Assembly (NCBI GenBank): GCA_002898275.1
Contig: BEIQ01000003.1
Span: 310,001-374,000 of the forward strand
DNA length: 64,000 nt
Reading direction: 5' to 3'
Source: a bacterium HR40
GTDB taxonomy: Bacteria > Pseudomonadota > Alphaproteobacteria > Geminicoccales > Geminicoccaceae
The translations under genes were made by a program, and so were the position numbers. Each line of letters opens with the position of its first letter. Positions within the stretch are counted from its first letter, which is position 1. The notes beneath the pieces were generated by a model. That model was not told where the DNA came from. It worked only from the letters and a program-made list of their open reading frames with translations, and made no database searches. Positions 1 through 8,051 of this stretch are shown one piece after another.

Positions 1-503
1 TGATCGAGCCGTTCGTCGATCGTCAGCAGCGCGAAGGCTGCATTTCCTACGGCCTTTCATCCTACGGCTATGACGCGCGTCTCGCGAACGAGTTCCGCAT
101 CTTCACCAATGTCGATGGCGCCATCGTCGACCCGAAGAACTTCTCGGAGCGGAGCTTCGTCGAGCGCACGGCCGAGGTGTGCACGATCCCGCCCAATAGC
201 TTTGCCCTGGCCCGCACCGTGGAATACTTTCGTGTCCCGCGCGACGTGCTGGTGATCTGCCTCGGCAAGAGCACCTACGCGCGGTGCGGGATCATCGTCA
301 ATGTCACCCCGCTCGAGCCCGAATGGGAGGGCCATGTGACCCTCGAGATCTCGAACACGACGCCGCTTCCCGCCCGCGTCTACGCCAACGAGGGCATCTG
401 CCAGTTCGTCTTCCTCAAAGGGGCGGAACCCCCCGAGGTCTCCTATGCCGATCGCCGCGGCAAGTACATGCGCCAGACCGGCGTGACCCTGCCGCGCCTG
501 TGA
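1..503 (+). CDS. dcd: dCTP deaminase, 5' end cut off by the window
   Basis: Deaminates dCTP to dUTP, the first step toward dTTP, in the cytoplasm. The reading frame is already open at base 3, and about 166 residues are visible, so only the N-terminal start is missing. Seen: the family signature SSYGYDARL, the triphosphate-binding stretch GKSTYARCG, and [14 protein letters not shown], which carries the catalytic glutamate of the trimeric dUTPase-like fold. The C-terminus [16 protein letters not shown] is typical of proteobacterial Dcd. murA starts 18 bases downstream, so the two are probably cotranscribed. Nothing unusual is seen apart from the truncation. Confidence 0.95.
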   Translation, partial: IEPFVDRQQREGCISYGLSSYGYDARLANEFRIFTNVDGAIVDPKNFSERSFVERTAEVCTIPPNSFALARTVEYFRVPRDVLVICLGKSTYARCGIIVNVTPLEPEWEGHVTLEISNTTPLPARVYANEGICQFVFLKGAEPPEVSYADRRGKYMRQTGVTLPRL

Positions 504-521
504 AGTCGCGAGGAGAAGACC

Positions 522-1787
522 GTGGACCGCATCCTCATCCAGGGCGGTGTACCCCTTCGCGGCCGCATCGAGATCAGCGGTGCCAAGAACGCCGCGCTGC
601 CGGCGATGGCCGCGGCGCTGCTCACCGAGGAGCCGCTCGAGCTCGACGACGTGCCCGACGTGGCCGATGTAGGCACCATGCGGCGGCTGTTGCAGATGCT
701 CGGGGTGGAGACCCGCCACCCCGCCGGTCACCCGCACCGTCTCGTGCTGCACTGCCCGCAGGTGATCGACACCACGGCGCCCTGGGACCAGGTGAGGCGG
801 ATGCGGGCGTCGGTGCTCGTGCTCGGCCCCTTGCTCGCCCGCGCTGGCGAGGCCAAGGTGTCGCTGCCGGGCGGCTGCGCCATCGGGCCGCGGCCCATCG
901 ATCTCCATCTCGAGGGGCTGCGCCGCATGGGGGCGGAAATCGAGCTCTTCGGCGGCTATGTCCATGCTCGCGCCCCCTCTGGCCTGCGCGGGGCGGTGAT
1001 CCGCTTCCCGAAACCCTCTGTGGGTGCCACCGAGAATCTCATGATGGCCGCCACGCTGGCGCGCGGCGAGACGGTCATCGAGGAGGCGGCACAGGAGCCG
1101 GAAATCGTCGATCTCGCCCGCTGTCTCGTCGCCATGGGGGCAGCGATCGAGGGAGCTGGCACCTCGACCATCCGCATCGAGGGCCAGCAGCGGCTTCGCG
1201 GCGCGCGTCACCGCATCCTGCCCGATCGCATCGAGACCGGCACCTATGTCATGGCGGCGGCGATCACCGGCGGCGAACTCGAACTCGTGGGCGGCCGCCT
1301 CGAGCTTCTGGGGGCGGCGGCCGACCGGCTCGCCGAGGCAGGCGTGCGGCTCGAGCCTACGCCCGAGGGGCTGCGCGCCTCGCGGGCTGACGGCGGGCTT
1401 GTCGGCACCGATGTCATGACCATGCCCTTCCCCGGGTTCGCGACCGACTTGCAGGCGCAGTTCATGGCTCTCATGTGTATTGCCGAGGGTGCGGCGATGA
1501 TCACCGAAACCATCTTCGAGAATCGCTTCATGCACGTCCCGGAACTCGCGCGCATGGGAGCACGGATCACCGTTCACGGGGCTACGGCCCTCGTGCGCGG
1601 CGTGCCGAAGCTGCACGGTGCGCCCGTGATGGCGACGGATCTGCGGGCCTCGGTATCGCTCGTGCTGGCCGGGCTCGCGGCCGAGGGCGAGACCGAGATC
1701 CATCGCATCTACCATCTCGATCGCGGCTACGAGCGGCTCGACCAGAAGCTCGCTGCGGTCGGCGCGCGGATCGAACGGCGGGGTTGA
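522..1787 (+). CDS. murA: UDP-N-acetylglucosamine 1-carboxyvinyltransferase
   Basis: Transfers enolpyruvate from PEP to UDP-GlcNAc, the first committed step of peptidoglycan synthesis. The protein has 421 residues, the normal MurA length. The start is GTG with AGGAG a few bases upstream. Seen: the substrate-binding SGAKNAAL near residues 19-26, and [11 protein letters not shown] with the catalytic cysteine at about residue 119. Because the cysteine is present rather than aspartate, fosfomycin sensitivity would be expected from family knowledge. A second [10 protein letters not shown] motif lies in the C-terminal half. It is followed after 6 bases by the DUF2948 gene and then hisD, a conserved alphaproteobacterial order. 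Confidence 0.97.
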   Translation: MDRILIQGGVPLRGRIEISGAKNAALPAMAAALLTEEPLELDDVPDVADVGTMRRLLQMLGVETRHPAGHPHRLVLHCPQVIDTTAPWDQVRRMRASVLVLGPLLARAGEAKVSLPGGCAIGPRPIDLHLEGLRRMGAEIELFGGYVHARAPSGLRGAVIRFPKPSVGATENLMMAATLARGETVIEEAAQEPEIVDLARCLVAMGAAIEGAGTSTIRIEGQQRLRGARHRILPDRIETGTYVMAAAITGGELELVGGRLELLGAAADRLAEAGVRLEPTPEGLRASRADGGLVGTDVMTMPFPGFATDLQAQFMALMCIAEGAAMITETIFENRFMHVPELARMGARITVHGATALVRGVPKLHGAPVMATDLRASVSLVLAGLAAEGETEIHRIYHLDRGYERLDQKLAAVGARIERRG

Positions 1788-1793
1788 GAGGCC

Positions 1794-2285
1794 ATGCGCG
1801 AACGGCGGAAACTGCGGCTACGGGCCGAGGACAGCGAGGATCTGGCGGTGGTGGCCGCGCTCCTGCAGGATGCCCGCGCCCCGCTCTCGGAAATGGCTTT
1901 CGATCCCACAGGCGGCAGGTTCATGGCTTCGTTCGTGCGCTACATGCGCGAATGCCAGCCCGATCCCCGTATCCGCGAGGGTCTGTGCGAGATCGCCTCG
2001 GCCGTGATCTTCGAGGGTATCCAAAGCGTCCGCTACCGCGGTCTCGATCCGCACGATCTCGCCTGCGAGCTCCGGCTGCTCACCATCGCCACGGCTCCCG
2101 GCCGCGAGCGCCTTGTCGACATCGACCTGCTGTTCGACGGCGGAGCCGTCATCCGGCTCGCCACCGATCGCATCCGCTGCCGTCTCGAGGATCACGGCGA
2201 GCCGCGCGGCTGCACCGTGCCCCCGACCGACCATTTCGCCGAGGAACCGTCGGAGGATCTCGATGCTCCGTCTGGACCGGCGTGA
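1794..2285 (+). CDS. DUF2948 family protein
   Basis: A 163-residue soluble protein of unknown function. The opening LRAEDSEDLAVVAALLQDA and its place between murA and hisD identify it as the DUF2948 family, which I know almost only from Alphaproteobacteria. No catalytic motif, signal peptide or membrane segment is visible. The middle holds a conserved basic and aromatic patch (RFMASFVRYMRE), and the last part is a beta-rich stretch. Its 3' end overlaps the hisD start by 23 bases, which suggests translational coupling. Function cannot be assigned from sequence. Confidence 0.88.
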   Translation: MRERRKLRLRAEDSEDLAVVAALLQDARAPLSEMAFDPTGGRFMASFVRYMRECQPDPRIREGLCEIASAVIFEGIQSVRYRGLDPHDLACELRLLTIATAPGRERLVDIDLLFDGGAVIRLATDRIRCRLEDHGEPRGCTVPPTDHFAEEPSEDLDAPSGPA

Positions 2286-3564
2286 TCCGGGTTTCGAGGT
2301 CGCCTTCGCCGAACTCGTCGCCCGGCGGCGCGAGGAGAGCGAGGATGTGCGGGCGCAGGTGGCAGCCATCCTGGCCGAGGTGAAGCGGCGAGGCGACGCC
2401 GCCGTCGTGGAGTTCACCGCTCGGTTCGACCGCCTCCCGCTGACAGCCGAGGGATTGCCAATCGGCGCCGCGGAGATCGAGGAGGCGATCGCGTCCTGCG
2501 CCCCCGAAGATCTCGACGCGCTCGCGCTCGCCGCTTCCCGCATCCGCGCCTTCCACGAACGTCAGCGGCCGACGGATCTCGCGTGGACGGATGGGCTCGG
2601 CGTGCGCCTCGGGCTGCGCTGGCGCCCGCTCGAGGCGGTCGGCATCTATGTGCCCGGCGGCCGAGCCGCTTATCCGAGTTCGGTGCTCATGAACGCCATC
2701 CCGGCCCGGGTCGCCGGGGTCGAGCGCATCGTCATGACGGTGCCCGCACCGGGCGGCGAACTGTCGCCCCTCGTGCTGGCCGCGGCACGGCTCGCCGGAG
2801 TCGACGAGATCTTTCGAATAGGAGGCGCCCAGGCGATCGCTGCCCTCGCCTTCGGTACGGAGCGGATCCGCCCGGTCGACAAGATCGTCGGTCCCGGTAA
2901 CGCCTATGTCGCCGAAGCCAAGCGCCAGGTGTTCGGGCATGTCGGCATCGATTCCATCGCCGGCCCTTCGGAGGTGGTGATCGTCGCCGACGGCCACGCG
3001 CGCCCCGACTGGGTCGCCGCCGATCTGCTGGCCCAGGCGGAACACGACCCGCGGGCCCAGTCGATCCTGATCACCGATTGCCCGGCCCTCGCCGATGCCG
3101 TCTCGGCCGAAGTCGAACGCCAGCTCGGCGAGCTCGCCCACCCCGAGGTCGCCCGCACCAGCTGGCGGGAGCAGGGGGCGATCATCCTCGTGGCGAGACT
3201 CGAGGAGGCAGTGCCGCTCGTCGATCGGCTCGCTCCCGAGCATTTGCAGCTCGTGCTCGAGGACGATGTGGCCGAGGCCTTCGCCGCACAGGTGCGGCAC
3301 GCGGGCGCGATCTTCCTCGGCGCCTACACCCCCGAGGTGATCGGCGACTACGTCGGCGGGCCCAACCATGTCCTGCCGACCGGACGGACCGCCCGTTACG
3401 CCTCTGGCCTATCGGTCTACGACTTCCTCAAGCGCACCACCCTGCTCGGCTGCTCCCCCGCCGCCTGTGCCGAGCTCGTGCCCGCGGCGGCGCGGCTCGC
3501 TCGCGGCGAAGGGCTCGAAGCGCACGCCCGAGCGGTGGAGCTGCGGCTCGGGAACCGCCGTTGA
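2263..3564 (+). CDS. hisD: Histidinol dehydrogenase
   Basis: Catalyses the last two steps of histidine synthesis, histidinol to histidine with two NAD+, using zinc. The start is the ATG at 2263, with GGAGG 6 bases upstream, giving 433 residues beginning MLRLDRRDPGF, a typical HisD N-terminus. A longer in-frame opening upstream lacks a ribosome site. Seen: GPGNAYVAEAKRQVFG, the zinc-ligand stretch LLAQAEHDP, the catalytic pair in RLAPEHLQL (Glu-His), and GPNHVLPTGRTARY. It overlaps the DUF2948 gene upstream and the UPF0262 gene downstream by 4 bases, so this is a tight operon. Confidence 0.97.
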   Translation: MLRLDRRDPGFEVAFAELVARRREESEDVRAQVAAILAEVKRRGDAAVVEFTARFDRLPLTAEGLPIGAAEIEEAIASCAPEDLDALALAASRIRAFHERQRPTDLAWTDGLGVRLGLRWRPLEAVGIYVPGGRAAYPSSVLMNAIPARVAGVERIVMTVPAPGGELSPLVLAAARLAGVDEIFRIGGAQAIAALAFGTERIRPVDKIVGPGNAYVAEAKRQVFGHVGIDSIAGPSEVVIVADGHARPDWVAADLLAQAEHDPRAQSILITDCPALADAVSAEVERQLGELAHPEVARTSWREQGAIILVARLEEAVPLVDRLAPEHLQLVLEDDVAEAFAAQVRHAGAIFLGAYTPEVIGDYVGGPNHVLPTGRTARYASGLSVYDFLKRTTLLGCSPAACAELVPAAARLARGEGLEAHARAVELRLGNRR

Positions 3565-4037
3565 GCGACGAGACGTCCCGCATCGTCGCCATCGAGCTCG
3601 ACGAGAAGAGCGTGGTGCGCTGGCGGCCGGAGATCGAACACGAGCGCAATCTCGCCATCTTCGATCTGCTCGAGTGCAACAGCTTTCGCCTCAAGGAAGG
3701 CTTTCCCGGCCCCTACGCCCTCGACCTGTCGCTGCGCGATGCCACCCTCATCCTCCGGGTGAAGGCCCGCGACGGAGCCGACCAGCTCGAGATCGGCCTG
3801 CCGGTGCGGCCGCTGCGGCGGGTGATCAAGGATTACTTTCTGATCTGCGACAGCTACTATCAGGCCATCCGTGGTGCCACGCCGAGCCGCATCGAGACCC
3901 TCGACATGGCCCGCCGGGGGCTCCACGATGAGGGATCGGAGATCCTCAAGGACATCCTCGCCGACCGGGTGGAGATCGACTTCGAGACGGCACGTCGGCT
4001 CTTCACCCTCGTGTGCGTGCTGCATTTGCGTGGCTGA
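3561..4037 (+). CDS. UPF0262 family protein
   Basis: A 158-residue protein of the alphaproteobacterial UPF0262 family, which usually sits directly after hisD. Function is unknown. The likely start is TTG at 3561, overlapping the hisD stop (TTGA). The frame is open far upstream, but only this start gives the family's usual length of about 160. Recognisable stretches are NLAIFDLLECNSF, GPYALDLSLRD, RRVIKDYFLICDSYYQAI, and a C-terminal helix ending in FTLVCVLHLRG. No catalytic motif is seen. It probably depends on coupled translation with hisD. Confidence 0.9.
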   Translation: MSDETSRIVAIELDEKSVVRWRPEIEHERNLAIFDLLECNSFRLKEGFPGPYALDLSLRDATLILRVKARDGADQLEIGLPVRPLRRVIKDYFLICDSYYQAIRGATPSRIETLDMARRGLHDEGSEILKDILADRVEIDFETARRLFTLVCVLHLRG

Positions 4038-4040
4038 TGG

Positions 4041-4484
4041 ATGGCCGACCTGCCCGGTTCCGTGCTCTTCGCTTGCACCCTCAACGCCGTCCGCTCGCCG
4101 ATGGCGCAGGCGATCCTGAAGTATCTCCACGGGCACCGGATCTATGTCGAATCCTGCGGTGTGCGCCGGGGCGAACCCGATGCCTTCGTGGACATCGTGC
4201 TCGATGAGATCGGTATCGCTATCGGGAACCACCGTCCCAAGACCTTCGAGGACCTCGAAGACGGCTTCTTCGACCTCGTGATCTCGCTCTCCCCCGAAGC
4301 GCAACACCACGCCGTGGAGTTCACCCGCAACAGCGCCACCGAACTCGAGTTCTGGCACATGCCCGATCCGAGCCTGGTCGAGGGCTCGCGCGAGCAGCGG
4401 CTGGTCGCCTATCGCCAGCTCCGCGACCTCCTCATGCGACGCATCCTCGAGCGTTTCCCGCCGTCGGGAAGCCCGGCGCCGTGA
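4041..4484 (+). CDS. Low-molecular-weight protein tyrosine phosphatase-like protein
   Basis: 147 residues of the LMW phosphatase/arsenate reductase fold. Seen: the P-loop CTLNAVRS (Cys12, Arg18, the CX5R-S signature) near the N-terminus, and the general-acid loop HMPDP (Asp109) near the C-terminus. These are all the residues needed for phosphotyrosine hydrolysis through a cysteinyl phosphate. Genes of this family follow the UPF0262 gene in many alphaproteobacteria, so it belongs to the same transcript; the spacing is 3 bases. The physiological substrate is unknown. An arsenate reductase role is less likely because the redox cysteines of ArsC are not evident. Confidence 0.88.
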   Translation: MADLPGSVLFACTLNAVRSPMAQAILKYLHGHRIYVESCGVRRGEPDAFVDIVLDEIGIAIGNHRPKTFEDLEDGFFDLVISLSPEAQHHAVEFTRNSATELEFWHMPDPSLVEGSREQRLVAYRQLRDLLMRRILERFPPSGSPAP

Positions 4485-4523
4485 CACCTGCCACGCTCGT
4501 CGCACCGCCACAGGAGATCGTCC

Positions 4524-4751
4524 GTGCATCCTTGGCTCCGGCCCCTTCGCCGTCGCCTCGCACTGTTCGCGCTGCTGCTCTCCTGGTTCGCCCTCGAGGC
4601 CGTCTACGAACCGCTTTCGCCCTGGTTCTTCCTGGTCGCCGCGATCACCATCTATGCGCTGTGGGATTTCTTCCTCGCGGAACGATTGCGAGGCGACGAC
4701 CGCTGCGGCAGAGACAGCGATGGGCGCGGAGATCGAGGCCATGACCAGTGA
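4524..4751 (+). CDS. Small membrane protein of unknown function
   Basis: A 75-residue protein. A basic N-terminus (HPWLRPLRRRLA) is followed by two hydrophobic stretches at about residues 12-26 and 33-50, then a polar, charged tail (RGDDRCGRDSDGRG). This suggests an inner-membrane hairpin with a cytoplasmic tail. The family is not recognised. Its 3' end overlaps the start of the sigma-like gene by 11 bases, so the two are probably coupled. In the usual alphaproteobacterial order infA follows the phosphatase gene; here this gene stands in that place. The polar tail may be partly an effect of the overlap. Confidence 0.55.
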   Translation: MHPWLRPLRRRLALFALLLSWFALEAVYEPLSPWFFLVAAITIYALWDFFLAERLRGDDRCGRDSDGRGDRGHDQ

Positions 4752-5388
4752 CAGCGAGGCCGGCGAGCTGTGGCAGAGAGCGGTCGAGGGCGACCGCGAG
4801 GCCTTTACCCGGCTGACCGAGCCGCTGCTCGGCCGCTTGCGGGAGGCTGCGACGCACGAGCTCGAGCATTTCGTCGCCGTCGGCGAGCTGCCGGAGGATG
4901 CCACGACCGCCGAGGAAGTGGTGGGCGAAGTCCTGCTGCGCGCCTGGCGCCAGCGGCATCGCAAGCCCGCCGACTTCCGCCTCGAGCCATGGCTCCTTTC
5001 CATCCTCTATCGCGTGATCGACGCGCTCGTGCACGAGCATCGGCGGAAGACGGAACTCGCCGAGGCGCTCGCCGGACAGCATCCCGAGGCTCCGCCCCTC
5101 GAGGACGACGACGAGTTCTGGGAGTGGTTCCAGCCCGAGGATCTTCCGATCGCCGAACCGCTCTTGCCGCAGGCGCCGCCCTCGCCGGAGGAGATCGCCG
5201 CGAAGCTGGGCGCCCGACCGCGGCTGCTCAGCACCGCCTCGCGCCGCGCCCTGTGGTTGCACCAGCGTCATCGCCTCGCCGTGCGCGAGATCGGAGCGGT
5301 GCTGAAGAAGCCGGCAGCCGAGGTGCGCGAGCTCGTGGAAACGGCCGCCGAACGGATCCGCCGCAGCGAGGAACCGGGCGCACCATGA
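4741..5388 (+). CDS. Sigma-70/ECF-like protein, divergent
   Basis: A 215-residue protein read from the ATG at 4741 (GAGG just upstream; an in-frame ATG at 4720 is an alternative). Residues about 18-101 resemble sigma region 2: an initial DREAFTRL helix, then AEEVVGEVLLRAWRQ (core-binding-like), then LEPWLLSILYRVIDALVHEHRR. Residues about 175-208 resemble region 4, with RLAVREIGAVLKKPAAEV as helix-turn-helix. Between them lies an acidic, proline-rich linker (residues 112-150) that ordinary ECF factors lack. No anti-sigma gene with an obvious zinc-binding or receptor domain follows, but a membrane protein and membrane proteases surround it. The call rests on visible resemblance only; it may bind RNA polymerase or be a degenerate relative. 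Confidence 0.6.
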   Translation: MTSDSEAGELWQRAVEGDREAFTRLTEPLLGRLREAATHELEHFVAVGELPEDATTAEEVVGEVLLRAWRQRHRKPADFRLEPWLLSILYRVIDALVHEHRRKTELAEALAGQHPEAPPLEDDDEFWEWFQPEDLPIAEPLLPQAPPSPEEIAAKLGARPRLLSTASRRALWLHQRHRLAVREIGAVLKKPAAEVRELVETAAERIRRSEEPGAP

Positions 5389-5546
5389 CCACACCGCGAC
5401 GGATCGACGGTCGAGCGCGAGGAGCGAGCCCCATGGAAACACCGCTGTCACCGATGGCCGCTGGGCCTCGCCACCCGCGGCCGACGCACGAGCTCCGTTC
5501 CAGCGCCTCGTTCGCGGCGCCGCAGCGGCGGGGAGCCTGACGCCAG

Positions 5547-6302
5547 GTGTTCCCCGTCGCCAGCGCGGTTCCGGTGCGCTTTCCGCCATTCGTCGTTTAC
5601 GCGCTCGTCGCGGTCAACGTCCTCGCCTTCGTCTTCGAACTGTCGCTGCCGGCGCGAGCCCTCGAGGACTTCCTCCAGCGCTGGGCGCTCGTGCCCTTGC
5701 GTTACAGCGACCCGAATTGGGCGATGCGTCATGGGCTAGATCCCGACAACTATCTGCCTTTTTTCACGAATACATACTTGCACGGCGGATGGTTCCACAT
5801 CGTCTCCAACATGTGGACGCTGTGGATCTTCGGCCCGGCCGTCGAGGACAGGCTCGGTAAAATCCGTTTCTTCATTTTTTATTCTGCTTGCGGAATCGGT
5901 GCCAGCATTGCCCATGCCCTCACCAACCTCGACTCGGCAATCCCTGCCCTCGGCGCCTCCGGCGCCATCGCCGGAGTGATCGGTGCCTACATGCGGTTGT
6001 TCCCGCACGCGCGCCTGATCGTCATGGTGCCGATCCTCTTCTTTCCCTTGTTCCTGGAGGTGCCGGCCTCCGTCTTCGCCGCCATTTGGTTCGCCACCCA
6101 GGTGGTCCAGGGTGTCGGGGCACTGTTCGCGCCGGCAGTGGGCGGCGGCGTCGCCTGGTGGGCGCATGTCGGAGGGTTCGCCGTCGGTTGGGCGATCATC
6201 CGCCATGTGCAGCAGAAGGAACGGCACTACCGACGTTGGTATCCCGACGAGGGCCGACTCGGTTTCCGGCCGGAAGGATTTCGGAGAAGGCACGGACGAT
6301 GA
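5547..6302 (+). CDS. Rhomboid family intramembrane serine protease
   Basis: 251 residues with about six hydrophobic segments. Seen: HGGWFHIVSNMW (His79 to about 90, the oxyanion/L1-side region with conserved His and Asn), the catalytic GASG with Ser138, and WAHVGG with the catalytic His207. This is a complete Ser-His dyad. The start is GTG at 5547. Rhomboids cut transmembrane helices within the membrane; the substrate here is unknown. The next gene, a ClpP-fold membrane protease, overlaps by 4 bases (ATGA). The segment about 5750-5890 is noticeably AT-richer than the surroundings, with codons such as ATA, TTG and TCT. Confidence 0.9.
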   Translation: MFPVASAVPVRFPPFVVYALVAVNVLAFVFELSLPARALEDFLQRWALVPLRYSDPNWAMRHGLDPDNYLPFFTNTYLHGGWFHIVSNMWTLWIFGPAVEDRLGKIRFFIFYSACGIGASIAHALTNLDSAIPALGASGAIAGVIGAYMRLFPHARLIVMVPILFFPLFLEVPASVFAAIWFATQVVQGVGALFAPAVGGGVAWWAHVGGFAVGWAIIRHVQQKERHYRRWYPDEGRLGFRPEGFRRRHGR

Positions 6303-7144
6303 CCCTCATGGATCTGTTCTGGCTGTTCTTCATCGTCTCCGCTCTGCAGCCGGTGCTGCAGCAGCGCCTGCTCGAGGCGATGCGAGCGCGCAAGATCGCC
6401 CAGATCGAGAAGGAACGCGGTTCGCGAGTGATCCTTCTCGTGCACCGCCAGGAAACCATGCGCCTTTTGGGTTTCCCGGTGATGCGCTTCATCGACGTCA
6501 ACGACTCCGAGGCGGTGCTGCGGGCGATCCAGATGACCGACCGTTCGGTGCCGCTCGATATCATTCTCCACACGCCGGGAGGCCTCGTGCTGGCGGCCTT
6601 GCAGATTGCCCGGGCGGTCCGCGAACATCCAGCGAAATGCACGGTTTTCGTCCCCCACTATGCGATGTCGGGAGGTACGCTCATCGCCATGGCCGCGGAC
6701 GAGATCGTCATGTGCCGCCATTCGGTGCTCGGACCGGTCGACCCGCAGATCGGTCAGTTGCCCGCGGCCTCCATCGTGCGCGCGGTGGAGCAGAAGCCCC
6801 TTGCCGAGATCGACGACCAAACGCTGATCCTCGCCGATATCGGCCGCAAGGCCATCAATCAGATGCGCGAGGCGGTGGAAGCCCTGCTCGCCGACAAGAT
6901 GCCGCCGCAGAAGGCGAAGGAGGTGGCGTCGCTGATGTGCGAAGGTACCTGGACCCACGACTATCCGATCTCCGCTGACGAGGCGAAGGCGCTCGGCCTA
7001 CCCGTCTCGACCGACATGCCGGATTCGGTGCTCGAGCTCATGAGCCTCTACCCGCAACCGGTACGCGCCCAGACAGGGGTCGAATATCTGCCGGTGCCGA
7101 GGCCGGGCGGCGGCACCCGCACTCCCTTCTCGCCGCGGCACTGA
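6299..7144 (+). CDS. SDH-family ClpP-fold membrane serine protease
   Basis: 281 residues. An N-terminal hydrophobic anchor (residues 4-20) is followed by a ClpP/SppA-type crotonase fold. Seen: HTPGG at 91-95, YAMSGGT with the likely nucleophile Ser124, ADE at 133-135, and RHSVLGPVDPQ (His141, Asp148). This matches the SDH (Ser-Asp-His) clade related to SppA and NfeD proteases. It would act at the membrane, possibly on peptides released by the rhomboid encoded just before it. The start is the ATG of the ATGA overlap with the rhomboid stop. The C-terminal 20 residues are proline- and glycine-rich and probably disordered. Confidence 0.85.
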   Translation: MTLMDLFWLFFIVSALQPVLQQRLLEAMRARKIAQIEKERGSRVILLVHRQETMRLLGFPVMRFIDVNDSEAVLRAIQMTDRSVPLDIILHTPGGLVLAALQIARAVREHPAKCTVFVPHYAMSGGTLIAMAADEIVMCRHSVLGPVDPQIGQLPAASIVRAVEQKPLAEIDDQTLILADIGRKAINQMREAVEALLADKMPPQKAKEVASLMCEGTWTHDYPISADEAKALGLPVSTDMPDSVLELMSLYPQPVRAQTGVEYLPVPRPGGGTRTPFSPRH

Positions 7145-7151
7145 CGGCGTC

Positions 7152-7697
7152 CTAGAAGCCGATGCTGGCCCCGACGCCCACCCGCAGTCCGAACAGGTCG
7201 ATGCCGTAGCGCTCGGCGTAGCGATCCGGGAACAAGCGCCGGGCAGCGCGCCAGATCGCTCGCTCCACTTCCTGCGGCGCCGTCGAGGCCAGGGGCACCG
7301 TGACGGCCGCGACCGCTTCCCCGTCGCCGCACCAGACGAGGAGCAGCAGCGTCGGCGAAGCCGGCGGTGCCGTGGCGCTCTCGCCGCGGCAGAGGCTATC
7401 GGGCTCTGCCGGGGCGAAGCTCAGGAGCGCCGATGCCGGCCGCACCCGGCTCGTGGGCTCGAACTGCGCCTCGAGCCCGACCACCCCTTCTGCCAGGGCC
7501 TTTGCCACGCGTTCGGGCGGAAACTCCGCTGGCGCGTCGCGGACCGAGAGGGCCACGGGGCCGGAGGCGGCCGCCGCCTCGAGCTGGACCCGGGCCGCAC
7601 CCGCATCGCCCTCTACCTCGAGCGGCAGCCATCCCGCACAGGCCGAGAGGAGGACGACGAGGACCGCCGGGCACAACAGGGGAGGACGCAGGTTCAT
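7152..7697 (-). CDS. Putative lipoprotein of unknown function
   Basis: A 181-residue protein read from the ATG at 7697 (GGAG 6 bases upstream). The N-terminus MNLRPPLLCPAVLVVLLSACAG is a lipoprotein signal with lipobox LSAC, so the mature protein starts at a lipidated Cys. The rest is alanine-rich with no recognised domain. The C-terminus reads IDLFGLRVGVGASIGF, which looks like a single terminal beta strand. A longer in-frame reading to 7781 exists but would bury the signal peptide. It is convergent with the ClpP-fold protease gene, with 7 bases between the two stops. Confidence 0.65.
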   Translation of the reverse strand: MNLRPPLLCPAVLVVLLSACAGWLPLEVEGDAGAARVQLEAAAASGPVALSVRDAPAEFPPERVAKALAEGVVGLEAQFEPTSRVRPASALLSFAPAEPDSLCRGESATAPPASPTLLLLVWCGDGEAVAAVTVPLASTAPQEVERAIWRAARRLFPDRYAERYGIDLFGLRVGVGASIGF

Positions 7698-7763
7698 CGG
7701 CGCTCCACAGCGGCAGCGTGGATCAACCATATCGCAACCTCCGTGTGATGGAATGGCGCGGCG

Positions 7764-8051
7764 ATGCGCATCGATCCCCACCTCGCCCGCGACGCCATGC
7801 CGCTCGTGGCGGCTCTGCGGCTATTCTCCGCCGCACGGCCGCAGGGCACCGTCCATGCCTGGAGCCTGTCGGTGACCGTGGCGCCCCCACCCGCACCCGG
7901 ACCGGCGCCGGTCGTCGTCCCGCCCGAGCTCTTGGGGCTCGATTTTACCGCCACTCTGCCAGCCGATCGCGGCCTCGACACCTACGCTCGGGCGGCGGCA
8001 GCGCGAATCCACTACGAGGGGCCCGTGCGTCCGGTCGACCTCCGGGCCTGA
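7764..8051 (+). CDS. Small hypothetical protein, uncertain
   Basis: An open frame of 95 codons from ATG, divergent from the lipoprotein gene and overlapping the 3' end of rnhB by 40 bases on the opposite strand. The product has a helical start, a proline stretch ([15 protein letters not shown]) and a more ordinary tail. No family is recognised and no good ribosome site is seen. The coding character is modest, so this may be noise in high-GC DNA. It is the only candidate between two minus-strand genes. Confidence 0.3.
   Translation: MRIDPHLARDAMPLVAALRLFSAARPQGTVHAWSLSVTVAPPPAPGPAPVVVPPELLGLDFTATLPADRGLDTYARAAAARIHYEGPVRPVDLRA

Noticed and set aside
57-1715. A 552-codon open frame on the minus strand opposite dcd and murA
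   Set aside because: Antisense shadow typical of high-GC DNA; low-complexity Arg/His/Gly-rich product, no ribosome site, and both opposing genes are certain.
4041-4484. Arsenate reductase (ArsC)
   Set aside because: The P-loop fits the phosphatase superfamily, but the resolving cysteines of thioredoxin-coupled ArsC are not seen and no ars genes are near.
5385-5540. A 51-codon frame whose ATG overlaps the sigma-like stop (ATGA)
   Set aside because: Tempting as a small anti-sigma factor, but the product is Arg/Pro/Ser low complexity with no hydrophobic or helical pattern; it may be only the gap before the rhomboid gene.
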